From CAKZLS01 sp963771545 (GTDB taxonomy: Bacteria; Pseudomonadota; Alphaproteobacteria; Rhodospirillales; Defluviicoccaceae): DNA of 64,000 nt. Below are positions 59,384 to 64,000 of the stretch, piece after piece. The stretch covers positions 1,612,001 through 1,676,000 of the forward strand of contig CAVYTX010000002.1 in NCBI GenBank assembly GCA_963771545.1, written 5' to 3'. Within the stretch, counting starts at the first letter, position 1. Every line of letters starts with the position of its first letter. The position numbers were made by a program, and so were the translations under genes. Under the pieces are notes generated by a model. It saw only the letters and a program-made list of their open reading frames with translations. It searched no databases and had not been told where the DNA came from.

Positions 59384-59879
59384 CCCACACGTGAGAATGG
59401 ATAGACGGCACGTTACCGGGGGCAATGGCCAAGTCCCCTCCATCATCAGCACCGGCGTTCGAATTGCCGGCGACCTCACCAGCGACGGCGAAGTCCACAT
59501 CGACGGCGTTGTCGAAGGCGACGTTCGCGCCAATTCGGTCACGGTCAGCCCCTGCGGCAGCGTTTCGGGCGCGATCACCGGCGACACGGTGCGCATCGAG
59601 GGCCAGGTCGACGGTCAAATCACCGGTCAATCGGTGAGCCTGGCCGCGACCGCGCGCGTCAAGGGCGATATCGCTCATGACACGCTGGCCCTGGAGCAGG
59701 GCGCGCATTTCGAGGGTCGCTGCCAGCCGGTGGCCCAAGCCAAGACAAAAACCGAGACGGCGAACACGCCGGCCGGTCCCCACGCCAAGCCTTCCACCCT
59801 CCCAAGCCCGACGGCGGCGGAGCTCAAGAGTGGCGAGCAGCCACAATCGAAGGGCTTGGCCCCCGACCGGGCTGCTTGA
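59367..59879 (+). CDS. Bactofilin
   Basis: The 170-residue protein has the bactofilin beta-helix core (about residues 24-118): SIISTGVRIAGDLTSDGEVHIDGVVEGDVRANSVTVSPCGSVSGAITGDTVRIEGQVDGQITGQSVSLAATARVKGDIAHDTLALEQGAHFEGRC, with a Pro/Lys-rich tail. Bactofilins polymerise without nucleotide and scaffold wall enzymes. The start ATG at 59367 lies inside the M23 gene; the ATG at 59397 is possible. Confidence 0.95.
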   Translation: MFSRSNPHVRMDRRHVTGGNGQVPSIISTGVRIAGDLTSDGEVHIDGVVEGDVRANSVTVSPCGSVSGAITGDTVRIEGQVDGQITGQSVSLAATARVKGDIAHDTLALEQGAHFEGRCQPVAQAKTKTETANTPAGPHAKPSTLPSPTAAELKSGEQPQSKGLAPDRAA

Positions 59880-59891
59880 TACCATCGGAGA

Positions 59892-60194
59892 TCAGGCCGA
59901 GAGCGCCCGGTTTTTCTTCTCGGACGTGAGGACGGTTTCGACGCTGATCATCTGTCGCAGGGTTTCGGCGATCAGTTCGCGAAGCCGCGGATCGAGGTCG
60001 GGTACCTGCACGTCGATGTGCAGGTCCCGGCTGAGCGAGCCGTGGATGGTGCTGTACCACTGACTGGGCACCAGCCCGCGCTTGGCGAAGACTTGGATGA
60101 CGCGCGGCATGACGCCGGGTTCGGCCTTGGCGACAACGGAAAAACATGAGACGGGAAGAGAACGGGAAGGGGCAAAGCCCGGTTGAACCGGCAT
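59892..60194 (-). CDS. ACT-domain-like small protein
   Basis: The 100-residue protein contains one ACT-like beta-alpha-beta fold: CFSVVAKAEPGVMPRVIQVFAKRGLVPSQWYSTIHGSLSRDLHIDVQVPDLDPRLRELIAETLRQMISVETVLT. It resembles the small subunits of acetolactate synthase and regulatory ACT proteins that bind amino acids. There is no catalytic partner nearby. It is convergent with the bactofilin gene, 12 bp away. Confidence 0.8.
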   Translation of the reverse strand: MPVQPGFAPSRSLPVSCFSVVAKAEPGVMPRVIQVFAKRGLVPSQWYSTIHGSLSRDLHIDVQVPDLDPRLRELIAETLRQMISVETVLTSEKKNRALSA

Positions 60195-60461
60195 GATAAA
60201 TCAACTCCTGGTCTTGAGTGCTTACGAAGGACGGAAGTGTGGCCCGGCCCCTAGAAAAGGACCGGGTTGGTAATCGTCCGAAGAAGGAACACCCAAGCGG
60301 GTCGATACGTATCCATGGGCGAATTATAGAGTTTCATCGCACACCGTCAATTGCGTCTGGATTAATACCAAGCATTCAAGAATCGGAGGAGGCAGTGGGG
60401 CCTCCGGGGAGACCGCCACCACCCTCCTCCTCCAACACCATCGCCCGCAATGCCCGGCGTC

Positions 60462-62300
60462 CTACCAGATCTCCGGTGGCGGCAGATCGTCGGGAATGTC
60501 CACATCGTCGCAAGCGACCGGCGGGCACGCGTTCGGCAGCAGAATGAGCTCGAAATCGTCGGCGTTCCTGCCCGAGGTCAGCGGATCGTTGAATGTCGCG
60601 ATCCCCATGTCGAATTCGGTTTCCACGGGCGGACCCCAGTTGGCGACGGCGCCATCCTCGATGAAGATCTTTTGACCGTTGTTCAGGAGGATCATCACGT
60701 CATCGGGAATTTGGTTGCCGTCGCCGAAGAACACCCCGAACTGAATCTTGACCGGCGCGAACTCGGGCTGCCCGCACAGGCGGATGATGTCGGCATCGTC
60801 CCCCGCCTCGGTGCCCGGGTCCCAGTCCTTGATTACGTCGAAGGCGTTTTGGAAATTGAAGAAGTTAATGTCGTCTTGATGAAACTCGAAGGTGTCGGAG
60901 CCGGCGCCGCCGTACAGGGTGTCGTTTCCTGAACCGGGAACGATCCGGTCGTTGCCATCGTCGCCATAGAGCAGGTCGTTGCCGCCCGAAGAGCCGCCCA
61001 TGGTATCGTCGCCCAAGATGACATCGTCGCCGTCATCGCCATGGATCTCGTCATCGCCCAGACCGCCCACCAGCGTGTCGCCGCCGTCGAATTGCACCGC
61101 CAGTTCAAAATCTCCGAACGCATAGGCACCGCCGTTTGGCGACGTGGCTTCCTGCAGGCGCACGCCAAAGGAAATCCCGTCGTCGGCGATGGCCACGTTG
61201 AGGAGCGACGTGACGTCGAAGCTCACCAGGCTTCCCTCCGGCAAGCCGGTGGTGGAGAACCGGCCGACAATTCCGGTCGTGCCGATCTCGAAGTCCGTAT
61301 TCTCGCTTGCGTTGTTGCCTTGGTAGCTCAAGACATCGATGAGAAAATCCGCCCCGTTCTGCCCGTAAAGCCCCTCGGCGTGATCGACCGAAAACCGCAA
61401 GGTCGCTTCGTGGACGAAGGTGTCCAATTCGCTGATGTCGAACTCGGCGACGCCCCGAATGGCCTCGTTGTGGAGGTCCCCGACCTCGGCCAATTCGTGT
61501 GAGTGGAAGTGCGTGCCCGATTGTCCGTTCGCGGATGTCGCGATGGAGAACACCTCGGCCGTCAACGGCGTGGCGTCCCGTTCGGCCCCATCTCCCCATA
61601 GGGTGTCGTTCCCCGCGCCGCCCTTGATGCAGTCCGCGAGGGTGCCGCCCCGCAGGACATCGTTTCCGCTGCCTCCATCCAAGGTGTCGGCGCCGGCATC
61701 GCCATCCAGGACGTCGTCGCCGCCGCCGCCGCCCATGTGATCGCCGTGGTCGCCACCTTCCATGATGTCGTTGCCGGCGCCGCCGTCCATGGTGTCGGCG
61801 CCATCGCCGCCGTCCAAGGCGTCGTTGCCGCTACCGCCCACCAGTTGATCGCCGTGGGCGCCACCTCGCAGGGTGTCGTCTCCGGCGCCTCCGCTCAAGT
61901 AGTCCTCGCCGCTCCCGCCGAGCAGGAGGTCGTTGTCGTCCGCGCCCCACATCCTGTCGTCGCCGCCCTGGCCAAGGATCGTGTCATTGCCGGCGCCGCC
62001 GAGGAGGAGATCGGCGCCGTCCTCGTTCGTTTCGAAGATTTCATCGTCGCCGGAGATCCAATCGTTGCCAGCCCCGCCATCGACCTCGTCCCCCTGCGAT
62101 CCGGCGATCACCTTGTCGTCGCCCCCATCCGAACAGATATCGTCGCCGCCGCCGCCGGTCTTGATCAGATCCGCGGCCCCGGTCGCTTCCATGATACCCA
62201 AAAGCTCGTTGCCCATGCCAACGCGCACGATGATATCGGAGCCGAACGGATTGGTTCTGCGGCCGCTCTCTTCGGGTTCGAAGGGGGTGAAGTTAGCCAT
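60462..62300 (-). CDS. RTX (hemolysin-type calcium-binding) protein
   Basis: The 612-residue protein has many nonapeptide calcium repeats of GGxGxD(x)L type in two blocks: about residues 40-235 (GGAGNDWISGDDEIFETNE, GGSGNDALDGGDGADTMDGG, GGAGNDIMEGGDHGD) and about 405-480 (GDTLVGGLGDDEIHGDDGDD, GSGNDTLYGGAGSDTFEF). Between them lies a non-repeat beta domain of some 165 residues (FHSHELAEVGDLHNEAIRGVAEFDISELD, FGVRLQEATS), possibly a jelly-roll. A C-terminal region with KIFIEDGAVANWGPPVETEFDMGIATFND may be the type I secretion signal. No ABC/adaptor secretion genes are adjacent. Confidence 0.9.
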   Translation of the reverse strand: MANFTPFEPEESGRRTNPFGSDIIVRVGMGNELLGIMEATGAADLIKTGGGGDDICSDGGDDKVIAGSQGDEVDGGAGNDWISGDDEIFETNEDGADLLLGGAGNDTILGQGGDDRMWGADDNDLLLGGSGEDYLSGGAGDDTLRGGAHGDQLVGGSGNDALDGGDGADTMDGGAGNDIMEGGDHGDHMGGGGGDDVLDGDAGADTLDGGSGNDVLRGGTLADCIKGGAGNDTLWGDGAERDATPLTAEVFSIATSANGQSGTHFHSHELAEVGDLHNEAIRGVAEFDISELDTFVHEATLRFSVDHAEGLYGQNGADFLIDVLSYQGNNASENTDFEIGTTGIVGRFSTTGLPEGSLVSFDVTSLLNVAIADDGISFGVRLQEATSPNGGAYAFGDFELAVQFDGGDTLVGGLGDDEIHGDDGDDVILGDDTMGGSSGGNDLLYGDDGNDRIVPGSGNDTLYGGAGSDTFEFHQDDINFFNFQNAFDVIKDWDPGTEAGDDADIIRLCGQPEFAPVKIQFGVFFGDGNQIPDDVMILLNNGQKIFIEDGAVANWGPPVETEFDMGIATFNDPLTSGRNADDFELILLPNACPPVACDDVDIPDDLPPPEIW

Positions 62301-62511
62301 TCACATCTCCTCAGGTGGGTCGGAGCGGCCGGCATATTCTCACGCCTTAGCGACTCGCGCAGACTTTTTGCAACCTAAGGTCGTATTTTATGCTTTTGGG
62401 GAGCCGCCGATACCCCAATTTGAATAGGAATGCGCGCCTACGAAAAATAAGGGGCGCGTCGGCGGCGGCGGCGCCGGTCGGAGATGCGTTTTCACAATTT
62501 GCGGCGGGTCT

Positions 62512-62784
62512 TTAAGATTTTCTGGGAGCAATGGCGAGCAGGGCGATGCCGGCGGCGATGGCGCCGATGGATGCCCAGAACGGTATGGGCGAATAGGTGG
62601 GAACGCTGCCGACCGCGCCGACGACGTCACCCAGGGAGCAGATGTCGGTGGTGAAATAGAAGCACTCGCTGGCCTTTTTCACGTCGTGTCCGAAGACCTG
62701 CTCGAAAAACAGATACCACCAGGCCACGGCGCCGGCCAGGAGGCCGAACCCGAGAACGATGAGCGTCTTGCCAAGATCAGCCAT
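62512..62784 (-). CDS. Conserved small two-TM membrane protein
   Basis: The 90-residue protein has TM helices at the start (GKTLIVLGFGLLAGAVAWWYLFFEQVFG) and end (PFWASIGAIAAGIALLAIAP), separated by a loop with two Cys (ASECFYFTTDICSLGDVVGAVG). The same pattern occurs in unnamed proteins of other alphaproteobacteria. No function is known. Confidence 0.75.
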   Translation of the reverse strand: MADLGKTLIVLGFGLLAGAVAWWYLFFEQVFGHDVKKASECFYFTTDICSLGDVVGAVGSVPTYSPIPFWASIGAIAAGIALLAIAPRKS

Positions 62785-62943
62785 GGGATCGTCCGGTCAA
62801 GGGCACGGCGGCCGAAACCATGCCGCCGCCAGCGACAACAGTGAAAAGATTGAAAACGAAAGACCACGACGCGCGAAAACACGAACACGGCGTCGCTCAT
62901 CACGGGTGGTTACCATAGCCGCACTCGGCTTCGGGCGAAAGCG

Positions 62944-63837
62944 TCAATCCGACCGTGCTATCCGGTCGTAGACCAATTTGGCCGCCGCCACATCCTCGAT
63001 GGCCATGCCCAGCGACTTGAACACCGTGGTTTCGCCCGCGGAAACCGGTTGGGATGCCGCGAGAATTTCTCCTAATTCCGCGTGAATCCGCGCGCCGGAC
63101 AAACGGATATCGCCCAATTCGGCCACGGCGCCCGCCCGCAAATCGACAATCACGACATTGGCCATCACCGCGTCGTCCAGCTCCCGCCAGTTGGGACGCG
63201 GGGCGCCGACGGCGTTCACGTGGCATCCCGACTTCAGCCAAGCCCCCTCCAACACCGGCGCGCGGGCGCTGGTGGCCGTCACCACCACGTCGGCGCCGCG
63301 AACGGCGTCTTCCGCCGACAAAGCCTTCGCGCCAATCTCGGCCGCGAACGCTTCCGAATGGTCCGGCGAACGGCTCCACACGCGGATTTCGCTGAAGTTT
63401 CGCACGTGCCGCAGCGCCGCCGCATGGCTTCGCGCCTGGGCGCCGCTGCCCAGGATCGCCAGGATAGCGGCATCCGGCGCGGCCAGGACGTCCGTCGCCA
63501 CCGCCGATACGGCGGCGGTGCGCATCTCCGTAATCCGGCCGCCATCCATCACCGCCAGCGGCATGCCGGTCCCGGCATCGAACAGCACGATCGTCGCCAT
63601 GTGGGTGGGCAGCCCGCGTTCGGCGTTCCCCGGATAGAAGGTGACGAGTTTGCAGCCCATGGCGTCGCCTGACGCCGGCATGACCAGCAAGAAACCATCG
63701 TTCCGGGCGAGCGCCTGGCGGACCGGCTGTTCAACGCGCCCGGCCGAATAGGCAATGAGCGCGTCGCGCATCGCCGGGATCAGTTCGCTCATGTCAAGGG
63801 CGCGCCGTACGTCTCCATCGTCGAGAAACAGGGTCAT
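62944..63837 (-). CDS. Ornithine cyclodeaminase / mu-crystallin family protein
   Basis: The 297-residue protein has the OCD family pattern: LFLDDGDVRRALDMSELIPAMRDALI, MGCKLVTFYPGNAERGLPTHMATIVLFDAGTGMPLAVMDGGRITEMRTAAVSAVA, the NAD site LAILGSGAQARSHAAAL, VVVTATSARAPVLEGAWLKSGCHVNAVGAPRPNWRELDDAVM, and TVFKSLGMAIEDVAAAKLVYD. Members act as ornithine cyclodeaminases, alanine dehydrogenases or ketimine reductases. The ATG at 63837 fits the family start MTLFLDD; a GTG at 63855 is the alternative. Confidence 0.92.
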   Translation of the reverse strand: MTLFLDDGDVRRALDMSELIPAMRDALIAYSAGRVEQPVRQALARNDGFLLVMPASGDAMGCKLVTFYPGNAERGLPTHMATIVLFDAGTGMPLAVMDGGRITEMRTAAVSAVATDVLAAPDAAILAILGSGAQARSHAAALRHVRNFSEIRVWSRSPDHSEAFAAEIGAKALSAEDAVRGADVVVTATSARAPVLEGAWLKSGCHVNAVGAPRPNWRELDDAVMANVVIVDLRAGAVAELGDIRLSGARIHAELGEILAASQPVSAGETTVFKSLGMAIEDVAAAKLVYDRIARSD

Positions 63838-63984
63838 CGATTCATCGTCCTCCACCGCAACGGCTGCGAATTCCCCAGTTTAAGGCTGTTTTGTTCGGCA
63901 AAAAGGAATTGTTACTTTCCACTGGCGATTTTTCATCGGCGGCCCTAAGACTACCCGTTTGAGGTATGAAGCTGGGAGGGCGAG

Positions 63985-64000
63985 ATGTCAGCGCGAGCAT
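63985..64000 (+). CDS. Start of a gene running out of the window
   Basis: An ATG at 63985 is preceded by GGGAGGGCGAG, a good ribosome binding site, and opens MSARA before the window ends. It is divergent from the ornithine cyclodeaminase family gene. Nothing can be said of its product. Confidence 0.35.

Noticed and set aside
61560..62160. DNA tandem repeat region as CRISPR or minisatellite
   Set aside because: The repetition follows 18-27 bp codon blocks of the RTX calcium repeats and is explained by the protein.
1..64000. tRNA, rRNA or tmRNA genes
   Set aside because: I looked for T-loop and anticodon-arm patterns in the intergenic stretches and found none convincing.

Overview
The window is a high-GC stretch of an alphaproteobacterial chromosome, probably Rhodospirillales-like. 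The basis is family content rather than any marker gene: ELM1-family proteins, a DUF1127 protein, a DUF1476 protein, RT0821-type secreted proteins, a DUF2189 membrane protein, a bactofilin with its M23 peptidase, and a probable sphingolipid enzyme pair. I see no rRNA, tRNA or CRISPR array.

Layout. 1-6.9 kb: envelope lipid and glycan genes (GNAT-like protein, fatty acid hydroxylase-type enzyme, glycosyltransferase-like protein, sulfotransferase, two convergent ELM1 paralogues, an internally deleted haem/TPR protein). 6.9-12.5 kb: a loose region with a 10-bp-phased TGTCGTCA array, a P450 gene between 90-bp direct repeats, small orphan genes and a MITE. 12.5-19.6 kb: secreted RT0821-type protein, NamZ, then a two-component system (kinase broken by an in-frame TAG) divergent from a PepSY / cytochrome b / di-haem peroxidase operon. 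19.7-26.1 kb: an accessory 'graveyard' with a gdhA tail, an ABC permease cut by a MITE with a TTA target duplication, an IS5-type fragment, several MITE copies, two families of short repeats sitting at breakpoints, and AT-richer orphan genes. 26.1-32.5 kb: a tight seven-gene operon described below. 32.7-46.7 kb: signalling, stress and redox genes (LOV-like PAS protein, CBS, DUF1127, Rnk, DUF1476, TauE, LysR, AhpD-like, AIF-like reductase, DUF488, nitronate monooxygenase, CbpA/CbpM, SLC13 transporter). 46.9-51.3 kb: an RND efflux pump and its adaptor. 51.7-64 kb: hydrolase, an intact IS with a 16-bp target duplication, DinG/XPD-type helicase, DUF2189, nuclease, M23 peptidase plus bactofilin, ACT protein, RTX protein, ornithine cyclodeaminase family protein.

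The best candidate for an undescribed system is the operon at 26135-32503 (minus strand): a secreted RT0821-type protein, a membrane Ser/Thr kinase with an extracytoplasmic parallel beta-helix, an FHA protein, a MotA/TolQ/ExbB channel protein, and two proteins that join an ExbD/MotB-like transmembrane helix carrying an Asp to a von Willebrand A domain with a MIDAS motif, with a second FHA protein between them. Gene junctions are 3-17 bp apart or overlap by 4 bp. I infer a phosphorylation-controlled, ion-driven envelope machine in which vWA domains replace the usual peptidoglycan- or receptor-binding domain. It recalls the ZorAB half of Zorya defence but has no ZorC, ZorD or ZorE partner.
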